Of a stretch of 36,968 bases of DNA, positions 8,373 through 16,535 are shown one piece after another; the first letter of the stretch is position 1; each line of letters starts with the position of its first letter. The notes beneath the pieces are model-generated. The model made no database searches. It had not been told where the DNA came from and worked only from the letters and a program-made list of their open reading frames with translations. This DNA comes from Mucilaginibacter sp. (GTDB taxonomy: Bacteria; Bacteroidota; Bacteroidia; Sphingobacteriales; Sphingobacteriaceae), in the NCBI GenBank assembly GCA_028287805.1, contig JAQBOY010000410.1, forward strand, positions 1 through 36,968. Direction: 5' to 3'. The translations under genes were made by a program, and so were the position numbers.

Positions 8373-9767
8373 TCATTTTTTTGAAGATTTAAAATCAAAC
8401 TTTAAGTTTAATCCGCCTGCTCCAAAACGAATTTGCTGCTGACCCAAACCATTAAGCGGATACTTTAAAAAAGGCTCAACAATGAGGTGGTTTTTACCTA
8501 ACGGATAGCCCAGACCAAAAGAAACATTTAAGGTTTTGGCAAAATAAAAGTTACTAAAACTGTTATTAGTTGTTTGAGACTGGGTTTGCGGTGCAGTTAA
8601 AAAGGCATTAGAATAGTTGTATTGATAAGTATAAGATTCATTGATGAAGGTTCCTGAACTTAAGCCCACCAAAACATAGCTGCTGTTTTTTTGAGGATTA
8701 AACTCATATTTCAAATTTACAGGAACATCTAAGGCAACTAATTGTGCATTGTAGTTTTTAAAAGTAGGAGAAGTATTACCGGTGTTACTGAGATAAGCAC
8801 TGGCAATGCTACTATGTTGAATGTTGGATGATAACAGGCTTTGCTGAACAACGGGTATTTGAGTAGCAAAGTTTAGAGTGTTTTGTGCAATAGCTACGCC
8901 TGTAGAAAGCTTTAAATTTTTACTGAGCTTAATATCAGATGTAATACCGGCACCTAAATTTAATTGTGTGTTACTGCCCCTGGCATAATTAAAGTAGGTA
9001 GCCGCATAAATACCAAACTCAATCTTTTTCTGGTTATCTTCTTTTTTTCTAACGGTTTCCTTGTATTTTAATTCATTATCCTTGTTATTAGTAAGCAATG
9101 GATTATTAGTAAGCAATGGAGTTTTAAGTTTGGGCGCTGGTTTTTCAGCGGAAGCTATCATACCATCTTTGCTAATTGTATCATTAACTGCCATAGGCAG
9201 ATTTGACTGATTATTGCTTGCGGCAAGATTATCACTACTGCCTTTTTCAGATTTATCAGCAGGTATAGTTGCGGTGGAATTTTCAGCGATATAATGATTC
9301 ACAGGAGGTTTGGGCGTAGCCCCTTTATCCTTGTTTTTAATACGAGCAGCCTTGGTTGCTATTAACGGTAAATTATTGGGGGGGAGTACATGATTTTTAG
9401 GGAGTACATGAACTGCAACAACTGCATTGTCAGTATCCGTTTTGTTTAAACCATCCGGCTTTTTATTTTTAATGATTGGCTGATTTTTATAAAGTAGTTT
9501 ATTTTCTTCCCGGTAAGTTTTAACCCGTTTGTAAGCCAATTTTTTAGGTTCCTCTTGTTGGTAATTAACCCATGTGCCAATTCCCAACAACAGCAGTAAA
9601 ATAGCGGCGGCCAAACCTCGCCATAACCATATCACACCCCGGTCTTTTTCCTTTTCAGGGAATTTTTTCCGGAGCAGCAACCAGCCTTCATCAGCAGAAG
9701 GGGCTTCGAAATTTTCGAACACCTCTCTGATGTGGTTCTTTAGGTTATTATTAAACTGCTCATCCAT
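8373..9767 (-). CDS. anti-sigma-like inner-membrane protein fused to an outer-membrane beta-barrel domain
   Basis: The first roughly 45 of 464 residues are cytosolic and acidic (IREVFENFEAPSADEGWLLL), as in anti-sigma partners of Bacteroidota ECF factors. A membrane helix follows (about residues 47-67, LWRGLAAAILLLLLGIGTW). Then comes a low-complexity linker of about 180 residues rich in Lys, Asn, Thr and Pro with short repeats, and a C-terminal domain of about 210 residues (from KKIEFGIYAATYFNYARG) that looks like a porin-family beta-barrel. The start overlaps the sigma gene stop by 8 bases, indicating translational coupling. I infer that it restrains the sigma factor and senses the envelope. 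The trigger is unknown. Confidence 0.75.
   Translation of the reverse strand: MDEQFNNNLKNHIREVFENFEAPSADEGWLLLRKKFPEKEKDRGVIWLWRGLAAAILLLLLGIGTWVNYQQEEPKKLAYKRVKTYREENKLLYKNQPIIKNKKPDGLNKTDTDNAVVAVHVLPKNHVLPPNNLPLIATKAARIKNKDKGATPKPPVNHYIAENSTATIPADKSEKGSSDNLAASNNQSNLPMAVNDTISKDGMIASAEKPAPKLKTPLLTNNPLLTNNKDNELKYKETVRKKEDNQKKIEFGIYAATYFNYARGSNTQLNLGAGITSDIKLSKNLKLSTGVAIAQNTLNFATQIPVVQQSLLSSNIQHSSIASAYLSNTGNTSPTFKNYNAQLVALDVPVNLKYEFNPQKNSSYVLVGLSSGTFINESYTYQYNYSNAFLTAPQTQSQTTNNSFSNFYFAKTLNVSFGLGYPLGKNHLIVEPFLKYPLNGLGQQQIRFGAGGLNLKFDFKSSKK
9085..9120 (-). repeat. perfect 18-base tandem duplication in the anti-sigma linker
   Basis: TTATTAGTAAGCAATGGA occurs twice in direct succession. It encodes LLTNNPLLTNN in frame. 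A second pair of 12-base units (GGGAGTACATGA) with the same 18-base offset lies at 9382-9411 and encodes HVLPKNHVLPPN. The linker seems to change length in six-residue steps. Confidence 0.85.
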
Positions 9768-10314
9768 GATTTTGCTGTTCTTTATTAAGGATATTCCTTA
9801 GTTTCTCTTTAGCCCTGGTTAAATAAACACGTGATGAACTTGGCGACAGGCCAAGTATTTGCGCAATTTCATCATGGTTATAACCATCTATTTCATATAA
9901 ATTAAAAACAGTTATTTGTACTGCCGGAAGCTGCCTCATTAGTTTTAAAATGTCCTGAGCATTCAGGTTATCAATGGCAGTTACCGTATAACTTAATGCT
10001 TCTGCATTTTCCAGATCAGTATTGAATTGAAATTTCAATTCTTTTCGCCTCCTGTCAATAGCGGTATTAATAATGATACTGCGTAGCCAGGGCTTAAAGG
10101 GTTTGTCAGTAGCATAACTGCTTATAGCGTTAAATACTTTTATAAATGCATCGTTCACCACTTCAACCGCATCCTCCCTTGAAAAGCAATAACGTAAACT
10201 AATCCCCATAGCATAGCCATAGAATAGCTTGTACAGCATTTCCTGATATTTTAAGCTGCCTGTTTTACAGTGGCGAATAATCTCTTCTTCAGCAACGCCC
10301 GGGCGTAGATGCAT
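9760..10314 (-). CDS. ECF-family RNA polymerase sigma factor
   Basis: This 184-residue sigma-70 family protein has only regions 2 and 4. Region 2 (about residues 18-90) includes the DAVEVVNDAFIKVFNAI stretch and ends with FKPWLRSIIINTAIDRRR, the usual ECF pattern. Region 4 (about residues 120-178) has LPAVQITVFNLYEIDGYNHDEIAQILGLS, a helix-turn-helix for the -35 element, then SSRVYLTRAKEKLR. It is translationally coupled to the downstream anti-sigma fusion through an 8-base overlap. The target regulon cannot be read from the window. About 210 bases of AT-rich sequence separate it from the lipoprotein gene upstream. Confidence 0.93.
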   Translation of the reverse strand: MHLRPGVAEEEIIRHCKTGSLKYQEMLYKLFYGYAMGISLRYCFSREDAVEVVNDAFIKVFNAISSYATDKPFKPWLRSIIINTAIDRRRKELKFQFNTDLENAEALSYTVTAIDNLNAQDILKLMRQLPAVQITVFNLYEIDGYNHDEIAQILGLSPSSSRVYLTRAKEKLRNILNKEQQNHG

Positions 10315-10464
10315 TAAAATTTTTTATATCAATAAATATCTTTTTGTTTTTTATCCTTTACGTAACAAAGGCCATACTTGCTACAAGTAAAGCAAATTAA
10401 TTAACAGATAAAATCAAGTCATTAATATAATGGCTGAAAAAGAGGAGCGGGAGAACATTAACTG

Positions 10465-10501
10465 ATATGCCTGTTTATTTTTTTAGAATAAACAAGCATA
10501 T
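10465..10501 (-). terminator. stem-loop downstream of the small lipoprotein gene
   Basis: ATATGCCTGTTTATT and AATAAACAAGCATAT are inverted repeats of 15 bases with one mismatch, which becomes a G-U wobble in minus-strand RNA. It starts 22 bases after the lipoprotein stop. There is no U-run after the stem on the minus strand, so termination is only a possibility. The rest of the gap 10315-10522 is AT-rich and shows nothing else. Confidence 0.4.
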
Positions 10502-10522
10502 TGCTATAATCTACGTACTATA

Positions 10523-10969
10523 TTATTTAGCTTTCAGCACATAATTATAACCTATAGTATCGGCCGAAGATGCAAAAAGTTGAAGGTTTGTACCATCATA
10601 GAGGTATTGATACACGCCGTTTAAATGAATTTTACCGGATGGGCTTGTTTTTACTGTAGTTGTACCCGAAGGTAAGGTTAGGTCGATAAACTGGATATAT
10701 TGACTATCAGCAATATAGGAACCACGGCTGCCGGCCTGTAGGGTTGTTGTATCACCTGTTACAGCGTATCCGGTAGTGGCAGACATAGTTAATACGATGT
10801 TAGCCGATGTAGTGTCCTTTTTGTTTGTTTGGGAGTTTAAATGTATAACCACAAACGGGCCGCTAAAAGTGCCGGATGGTAAAATAACAGGAGTAGGCGT
10901 GTATTTTGTTGAGCATCCGGCTATTAACAACAATACAGATGGCACCAGGCAGGTAAATATTTTTTTCAT
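10523..10969 (-). CDS. small lipoprotein of unknown function
   Basis: The 148-residue protein has a lipoprotein signal (MKKIFTCLVPSVLLLIAGC; lipid Cys at residue 19). A Thr/Pro linker follows, then a domain of about 115 residues with alternating hydrophobic and polar residues that is probably all beta. I do not recognise the family. Segments such as FSGPFVVIHLNSQTNKKDTT and GKIHLNGVYQYLYDG suggest a small beta-sandwich or lipocalin-like fold. It lies 61 bases downstream of mazG on the same strand and may have its own promoter. It is likely anchored in the outer membrane; role unknown. Confidence 0.75.
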   Translation of the reverse strand: MKKIFTCLVPSVLLLIAGCSTKYTPTPVILPSGTFSGPFVVIHLNSQTNKKDTTSANIVLTMSATTGYAVTGDTTTLQAGSRGSYIADSQYIQFIDLTLPSGTTTVKTSPSGKIHLNGVYQYLYDGTNLQLFASSADTIGYNYVLKAK

Positions 10970-11030
10970 AACAATTCATTTTATAGGTATTACGATAAAA
11001 TTATTAAATACGCTACAGTAAAAATTAAAT

Positions 11031-11834
11031 TTATAATTTTTTTGCTTCATTCCAAAAAACATCCATTTCCGCCAAGGTCATATCATGCAGTTTTTTCCCG
11101 TTTTCATGGGCCTTGTTTTCAAGGTATTGAAAGCGTTTGATGAATTTACGATTAGTTTTTTCCAGGGCGTCTTCAGGATTTATATTGATAAACCGGGCAT
11201 AATTGATCAAAGAAAACAGCAGGTCACCAAATTCATTCTCCGCTTTTTCATGATCTATCGCACATTCATCATCCACGTTAAATTCAGCTTTAAACTCCTG
11301 CATTTCTTCTTCAACCTTAGCCCATACCTGGCTTTTTTCTTCCCAGTCAAAACCAACGCCACGCGCTTTTTCCTGTATACGGGATGCTTTTACCAATGCC
11401 GGTAATGATGCCGGCACACCACCCAGAACAGATTTATTGCCTTCCTTCAGTTTAATCTGTTCCCAGTTACGCTTAACGTCATTTTCATCCCGTACTTTAA
11501 CATCACTATAAATATGCGGATGACGGTTAATTAGTTTATCAGAAATGCTATTTAGTACATCAGTTATATTAAAATCATTGGTTTCTGAACCTATTTTAGC
11601 ATAAAAAACCAGGTGAAGCATAATGTCGCCCAATTCTTTTTTAATCTCCTGCATATCGCCGCTTAATATCGCGTCAGATAGTTCATAAGTCTCTTCAATA
11701 GTTAAATGGCGCAGGCTTTCTAATGTTTGCTTTTTATCCCAGGGGCAATTTATACGAAGATCATCCATAATAGTGAGCAAGCGTTCAAAAGCAGCAGCAG
11801 GAGTGGAGGCGGTTATGGGTGCGGTTATAGCCAT
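11031..11834 (-). CDS. mazG: nucleoside triphosphate pyrophosphohydrolase MazG
   Basis: The enzyme hydrolyses NTPs and dNTPs to monophosphates and pyrophosphate, clearing abnormal nucleotides. The 267-residue protein has two tandem MazG domains. The first (about residues 20-120) carries NCPWDKKQTLESL, the metal-binding TIEETYELSDAI and ELGDIMLHLVFYAKIG. The second (about residues 165-260) has ENEFGDLLFSLINYARF and EDALEKTNRKFIKRF. Length and architecture are the same as in E. coli MazG. The gene lies downstream of mnmD on the same strand, with the TGTGCA repeat filling the gap. Confidence 0.95.
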   Translation of the reverse strand: MAITAPITASTPAAAFERLLTIMDDLRINCPWDKKQTLESLRHLTIEETYELSDAILSGDMQEIKKELGDIMLHLVFYAKIGSETNDFNITDVLNSISDKLINRHPHIYSDVKVRDENDVKRNWEQIKLKEGNKSVLGGVPASLPALVKASRIQEKARGVGFDWEEKSQVWAKVEEEMQEFKAEFNVDDECAIDHEKAENEFGDLLFSLINYARFININPEDALEKTNRKFIKRFQYLENKAHENGKKLHDMTLAEMDVFWNEAKKL

Positions 11835-11840
11835 ATATTA

Positions 11841-11946
11841 ATGTGCAAATATGCAGATGTGCAAATGTGCGGAATATTTTTTGATGTGCGAATACGTAGA
11901 TGTGCAGATATGCACATCAAAAAAATCATCCTCACATCAAAAATCA
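11841..11946. repeat. degenerate TGTGCA-rich repeat with a 13-base inverted repeat
   Basis: The gap between mnmD and mazG is almost wholly made of variants of ATGTGCAAATATGCAG and GATGTGC. TTTTTTGATGTGC (11877-11889) is perfectly inverted at 11912-11924 (GCACATCAAAAAA), and an inner hairpin GATGTGCA-GATA-TGCACATC lies at 11899-11918. With A- and T-runs on the outside, the structure could end transcription in either direction. The left half also holds a near-consensus minus-strand -7 (CATATTTG) close to mazG. The repeat runs into the mnmD 3' end. Confidence 0.75.
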
Positions 11947-12617
11947 GCACATCCTCTCAACATCTCCCGTTTACCGGCAGCGCCGGGTATTTTTTGAATC
12001 GTTAAGCCTAATGCTTTAAGCATCCGTTTTAAGTTTCCGGTTATAGCATAAGTGACAAATATGCCACTGGGTTTTAAAAATTGTATGGTATGTGCTATTG
12101 ATTCCTCATTCCACATTTCGGGTTGGTGGGATGCGGCAAAAGCATCAAAATAAATAATATCATATTTATTAGCTGATCGGTAATTCAGCAGTTTGCAATT
12201 AGCAATTTGTAGTGTGCAATAAGTGTTTAATGCAACAGAAGAACCAAGCAGCCCCTCATAATTATCCATAAACTGTTGCCATAAAGTTGAGGATGTGTAT
12301 TGATCATAACCCGTTTTACCAATCATTTCGGTACTTAAAGGGTAAGCTTCTATTCCTGTATAGTACAGTTTGACTTTTTGATTTATACAAAGATCAGCGC
12401 TTAATAAAAAGTTAAGCCCGGTACCAAAGCCAACCTCTAATACCGATACTTCCTTTACATTATTTTTAGTTAAAAAATAGTTTAAGCCCGAATTAACAAA
12501 TACATGCCGGCTCTCCTGTAAAGCACCATTGCGCGAGTGGTAATTTTCTCCTACTTCTGGATTATAAATCGTATTTGAACCATCAGCGGTAAGTGTTATT
12601 TTTAGTTCATGGTTCAT
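11937..12617 (-). CDS. mnmD: tRNA 5-methylaminomethyl-2-thiouridine methyltransferase MnmD
   Basis: MnmD performs the last, SAM-dependent step of mnm5s2U34 synthesis in the tRNA wobble position. The 226-residue protein is the stand-alone methyltransferase, without the FAD domain of MnmC. Early motifs are NPEVGENYHSRNGALQES and the SAM-binding VLEVGFGTGLNFLL. The family signature YFDAFAASHQPEMWNEE follows, and YAITGNLKRMLKALG and GAAGKREMLR lie near the end. The last residues, GCADF plus the stop, are encoded by repeat sequence (GGATGTGCTGATTTTTGA), so the natural C-terminus may have been altered by repeat insertion. A minus-strand -7 element lies upstream. Confidence 0.92.
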   Translation of the reverse strand: MNHELKITLTADGSNTIYNPEVGENYHSRNGALQESRHVFVNSGLNYFLTKNNVKEVSVLEVGFGTGLNFLLSADLCINQKVKLYYTGIEAYPLSTEMIGKTGYDQYTSSTLWQQFMDNYEGLLGSSVALNTYCTLQIANCKLLNYRSANKYDIIYFDAFAASHQPEMWNEESIAHTIQFLKPSGIFVTYAITGNLKRMLKALGLTIQKIPGAAGKREMLRGCADF

Positions 12618-12658
12618 AAGAGATGGTTGTACTACCTGTAATATAAATGATTATTGCG

Positions 12659-12666
12659 CAAAGATA
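12659..12666 (-). promoter_or_regulatory. -7 element for mnmD
   Basis: CAAAGATA on the plus strand reads TATCTTTG on the minus strand, a full TAnnTTTG match, 41 bases upstream of the mnmD ATG. The rest of 12618-12903 is AT-rich with no gene; TACTTTAG at 12878-12885 (one mismatch) is a weak candidate for the M16 operon on the plus strand. Confidence 0.45.
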
Positions 12667-12903
12667 GGTGTTTGCCGTATGAAGTTATGCTGTTAACAAT
12701 AAACTCACAGCTAACTAAAGTTTTTTAAAAGATTAGTATAAATGAAATAAGCATTTAATATCTGTAACAATATTTAATCACAAGCGTCTTAAAAGCCGAT
12801 AAAACTGATACTTTAAGATTTCAGGCATACCAATAGCTTTAATAAAGAAACTCCTTTCTACCTTATTAAATAATCAATACTTTAGCAATAAATAATATTA
12901 AAT

Positions 12904-14238
12904 ATGCAAATAAAGAAACATGTTTTAGGTGCAATAGCCGCAATAGCCTTAATGGGGTTTCAGGCAAATGCACAAAAAATAGAATTTACAGAATATAACT
13001 TGCCTAACGGCTTGCATGTTATTCTTCATGATGATCATCATGCACCGGTGGTAGCCGTGTCGGTTATGTATCATGTGGGTTCAAAAAACGAGGCTGCCGG
13101 CCGCACCGGCTTTGCGCACTTTTTTGAACACTTGCTATTTGAGGGTAGCGAAAATATTAAACGTGGCGAATTTATGAAGATCGTATCGGCTAATGGCGGT
13201 CAGAATAATGCAAATACCACACAGGACAGAACATTTTACTACGAAGTATTTCCATCAAACCAACTGGAAACCGGCCTTTGGATGGAAAGCGAACGTATGA
13301 TGCATCCGGTTATTAATGAAATTGGTGTAAAAACACAAAATGAGGTTGTAAAAGAAGAAAAACGTCAAAGTTTGGATAACCGGCCTTACGGCAATGTTAT
13401 TACCTATATAAGCGAAGGCTTGTTTCCAACCCATCCGTACCACAATGGGGTAATAGGTTCTATGAAGGATCTTGATGCGGCAAAGCTGGATGAGTTTAAA
13501 GCATTTTTTAAAAAGTATTATGTTCCCAATAACGCGGTGTTAACCATTGCCGGTGATATTGATGTAGCTAAAACCAAACAATTGATAAACGCGTATTTTG
13601 GCCAGGTGCCCCAAGGTGAAAACATTGTTTATAAAAAGACAGATGAGGCTCCAATAACAAAACAAATTATTGATACGGCGTATGACGCCAATATTCAGAT
13701 ACCTTTAATTGCATCAGCTTATCGTGTGCCGGGCAGGGATACAAGGGATTCAAGGGTAATGGAAATGATATCCTCTATTTTATCAGGTGGTGCAAGTTCA
13801 AAATTGTACAAAAAAATGGTTGATGATAAAAAAGACGCGTTACAAGTTTTGGCCCTCAATTATGCATTGGAAGATTATGGGATGTATATCGTTGGCGCTT
13901 TGCCAAATGGCGGCGCTTCTCCGGCAAATTTATTAACTGATATGGACGAGGAGATTGTAAAGCTGCAAACCAACCTCATTAGCCAGGAAGATTATGAAAA
14001 ATTGCAAAACCAGTTTGAAAATAATTTTGTGAGCGCCAATACCCGTATGCTGGGCATTGCAGAAAATTTGTCTAACGGTTATACCTTTTATCATAAAGAT
14101 ACCAACGAGATTAATAACGAATTAAAAGAGATAAAATCAATAACCAGAGAAGAAATAAGGGATGCTGCAAAGAAGTACCTTAATTCTAATCAACGCCTTT
14201 TATTGTATTATTTGCCCGGAAAAGGTAAAGCTCTATAA
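12904..14238 (+). CDS. M16 family zinc metallopeptidase (catalytic subunit)
   Basis: The 444-residue secreted peptidase has a signal peptide ending at ANAQ (residue 24). The inverted zinc motif HFFEH is at residues 72-76, with the third ligand expected in NEVVKEEKRQ about 80 residues later. The second M16 domain (from about residue 235) has the usual SSKLYKKMV region but no evident substrate-binding Arg/Tyr pair. The next gene encodes an M16 protein with the opposite pattern, so the two probably form an active heterodimer as in other M16B pairs. The likely place is the periplasm, degrading peptides. Confidence 0.92.
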   Translation: MQIKKHVLGAIAAIALMGFQANAQKIEFTEYNLPNGLHVILHDDHHAPVVAVSVMYHVGSKNEAAGRTGFAHFFEHLLFEGSENIKRGEFMKIVSANGGQNNANTTQDRTFYYEVFPSNQLETGLWMESERMMHPVINEIGVKTQNEVVKEEKRQSLDNRPYGNVITYISEGLFPTHPYHNGVIGSMKDLDAAKLDEFKAFFKKYYVPNNAVLTIAGDIDVAKTKQLINAYFGQVPQGENIVYKKTDEAPITKQIIDTAYDANIQIPLIASAYRVPGRDTRDSRVMEMISSILSGGASSKLYKKMVDDKKDALQVLALNYALEDYGMYIVGALPNGGASPANLLTDMDEEIVKLQTNLISQEDYEKLQNQFENNFVSANTRMLGIAENLSNGYTFYHKDTNEINNELKEIKSITREEIRDAAKKYLNSNQRLLLYYLPGKGKAL

Positions 14239-14263
14239 TTAATTTATATCACTAAAAAAGATC

Positions 14264-16348
14264 ATGAAGAAATATATAATGATAGCTGCCGGCGTATTAT
14301 TAATGCAATATGCGCATGCACAAGTAACAATTGACCGCAGCAAGCAACCAAAGCCTGGCCCGGCCCCGGTTTTAAATATTAAAGATCCGGTTGTTTATAA
14401 ATTAGCTAACGGCATAACAGTTTTGGTTGTTGAAGATCACCGGTTACCCAAAGTTTCAGCAAGTTTTGTTATTGATGCCGGGCCTGTTACCGAGGGTAGT
14501 AAGGCCGGTGCATTCTCTTTAATGGGTGCAATGCTGAACGAAGGAACCAAAACAATGCCCAAAGCCGTGTTTGATGAAGCTGTCGAAAAAATGGGGGCTA
14601 ATGTAAGTCTTAGTGCCTCGGGCGGATCCGCATCTTCGTTAACCCGTTATTTTAAAAGCGCTTTTACGCTGATGGGGCAGGGACTAAAAGAACCTGCATT
14701 TACCCAGGAGTCATTTGATAAGCTTAAAACACAGGAGATAACAGGGTTAAAATCACAAGCTAAAAATGCCCCTGCTATTGCCTCACGTGTTACCAACGCC
14801 CTTACCTATGGTAAAACCCATCCTAGTGGTGAATTTGAAACAGAAGAAGGTATAAAAAATCTGACTTTGCTTGACGTTAAAGCTTTTTACAATAAATATA
14901 TTACACCATCCAGAGCTTATTTAACATTTGTTGGAGATATTAAGCCTGCAGAAGCTAAACTTTTGGCAACAGAAGTATTTGGCTCATGGAAAGGAGCAAT
15001 GTTAACCTTGCCCAAACTTCCTGAGGTGGCTAATCCGCCAAAAACTGAGGTTGATGTAGTTGATTTGCCAAGCGCTGTACAATCAGAAATTCGTGTAGTT
15101 AACCTGGTTGATCTGAAAAAAAACAATCCTGATTATTTCCCTGCCTTATTAGCCAATTATATATTAGGAGGTGGTGCCCAGAGCCGTTTGTTTATGAACC
15201 TGCGCGAAAAACATGGGTTTACTTACGGGGCTTACTCCAGCATAGGTTCGGGAAGGTTCCAGACCTTGTTTAATGCCTCTGCTTCGGTAAGAAATGCTAA
15301 AGCAGACAGCGCTGTTGCCGAATTTTTAAAGGAGATCAACCGCATTCGTTCAGAAAAGGTATCGGTTGAGGAATTAAACATTGCCAAAGCGCTTTATAAT
15401 GGTTCATTCGCATTGGGATTGGAAGACCCGGCGCGTACAGCAACTTTTGCAAGTACCATATTAATTAATGACCTGCCGGCTGATTTTTATAAAACTTACC
15501 TGCAAAAGGTAAATGCAGTAACTGCTGACGATATACTTCGTGTGGCTCAAAAGTATTTTAACTATAACACACGGATAGTAGTAGTAGGCAATACAGCACA
15601 AATGCTTGACGGGCTTAAAAAGAATGGGTACCCGGTAAAATTATATGATGTATATGCTAATCCTGTTACTGCGAGTTCGGCAACAAATCCAGTTCCTGAT
15701 ATAAAAGCAACTGATATTATCAAAAACTACCTGAATGCTATTGGTGGTATTGATGAACTGAATAAGATGAAATCATACGAGTTAACAATGACTATGGCCA
15801 TGCAGGGGATGAATTTGAATGTTGATGAGAAAAAGTTGGCGCCCAATAAGGAATTGATGACTGTTTCGATGGGTAGCAACGTGGTGATGAAGAACGTATT
15901 TGATGGCGATAAGGGCTATCAGCAACAGATGGGTCGCAAAAAAGATCTTTCTGCTGAAGAAATTGCGCAAAAAAAGGTTTTTACTTCCTTAATAGAACAA
16001 ATTGATTATCTAAATAATCCGGCATTTAAACTGGTTGTAAAAGGCATACAAAAGGTAAACGGTTCAGATGCTTACCAGCTTACGGTTACCGACCCTACCG
16101 GCAAAACTTCAACAGAATATTACGACATAAAAAGTAAACTGCTGGTAAAAAACGAAAGCACTACAGTAGCTAATAATGCCGGTGTAACACAAACACTTGA
16201 ATTGAGCGATTATCGTAAAGTGGGCAATTTGATGTTTCCTTATAAACAAGCATTAACAATAGCTGCAGCGGGTCAGGAACAAAACCTGGTAATGAATGTA
16301 ACAGATGTTAAAGTAAATGCAGGTGTAACTGTTGAGGATTTTAAATAA
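14264..16348 (+). CDS. M16 peptidase-like partner with C-terminal LolA-like domain
   Basis: This 694-residue protein has a signal peptide (ending near YAHAQ). Residues 45-460 form two M16 domains, but the zinc motif is missing: the aligned site reads AGAFSLMGAMLNEG instead of HxxEH. The second domain keeps REKHGFTYGAYS, the Arg/Tyr substrate-binding element, so it should complete the active site of the upstream peptidase. An extra C-terminal part (about residues 490-694, from IIKNYLNAIGGIDELNKMKS) resembles LolA/LppX-type lipoprotein-binding folds common in Bacteroidota. The start is 25 bases after the preceding stop, so the pair is an operon, closed by a terminator. Confidence 0.88.
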   Translation: MKKYIMIAAGVLLMQYAHAQVTIDRSKQPKPGPAPVLNIKDPVVYKLANGITVLVVEDHRLPKVSASFVIDAGPVTEGSKAGAFSLMGAMLNEGTKTMPKAVFDEAVEKMGANVSLSASGGSASSLTRYFKSAFTLMGQGLKEPAFTQESFDKLKTQEITGLKSQAKNAPAIASRVTNALTYGKTHPSGEFETEEGIKNLTLLDVKAFYNKYITPSRAYLTFVGDIKPAEAKLLATEVFGSWKGAMLTLPKLPEVANPPKTEVDVVDLPSAVQSEIRVVNLVDLKKNNPDYFPALLANYILGGGAQSRLFMNLREKHGFTYGAYSSIGSGRFQTLFNASASVRNAKADSAVAEFLKEINRIRSEKVSVEELNIAKALYNGSFALGLEDPARTATFASTILINDLPADFYKTYLQKVNAVTADDILRVAQKYFNYNTRIVVVGNTAQMLDGLKKNGYPVKLYDVYANPVTASSATNPVPDIKATDIIKNYLNAIGGIDELNKMKSYELTMTMAMQGMNLNVDEKKLAPNKELMTVSMGSNVVMKNVFDGDKGYQQQMGRKKDLSAEEIAQKKVFTSLIEQIDYLNNPAFKLVVKGIQKVNGSDAYQLTVTDPTGKTSTEYYDIKSKLLVKNESTTVANNAGVTQTLELSDYRKVGNLMFPYKQALTIAAAGQEQNLVMNVTDVKVNAGVTVEDFK

Positions 16349-16369
16349 TAATTATAGTAATGATATTGG

Positions 16370-16407
16370 AAAGAGCTTGACTATTGGTCAGGCTCTTTTT
16401 GTTTCTT
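16370..16407 (+). terminator. intrinsic terminator after the M16 pair
   Basis: AAGAGCTTGAC pairs with GTCAGGCTCTT (11 pairs, one G-U) around a 5-base loop, and the stem is followed by TTTTTGTTTCTT. Confidence 0.85.
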
Positions 16408-16484
16408 AACCCAGGCAGCATATTTAATTTAAGGATATGACACTTGTGCCGGATAAAATTTAAGCTATAATAAAATTAAAAATA

Positions 16485-16511
16485 TTGATTTAATCAAAAT
16501 ACCTACTTTTG
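16485..16511 (+). promoter_or_regulatory. promoter of the deoxyhypusine-synthase-like gene
   Basis: TACTTTTG at 16504-16511 is a full -7 match and TTG at 16485-16487 could be the -33 element, with a 16-base spacer, slightly short of the usual 17-23. The TTG start used in the ORF track (16509) lies inside this -7 element, which rules it out as a start. Confidence 0.65.
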
Positions 16512-16535
16512 CGCCATTATCTATCAGCTATAATT

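Noticed and set aside
11085-11405. Plus-strand ORF of 106 residues antisense to mazG
   Set aside because: Phe-rich translation typical of antisense to Lys/Glu-rich coding sequence; mazG has clear motifs.
16509-16535. N-terminal extension of the deoxyhypusine-synthase-like protein from a TTG start
   Set aside because: The TTG overlaps the -7 promoter element TACTTTTG, so it cannot be in the mRNA; ATG 16536 gives the natural N-terminus.
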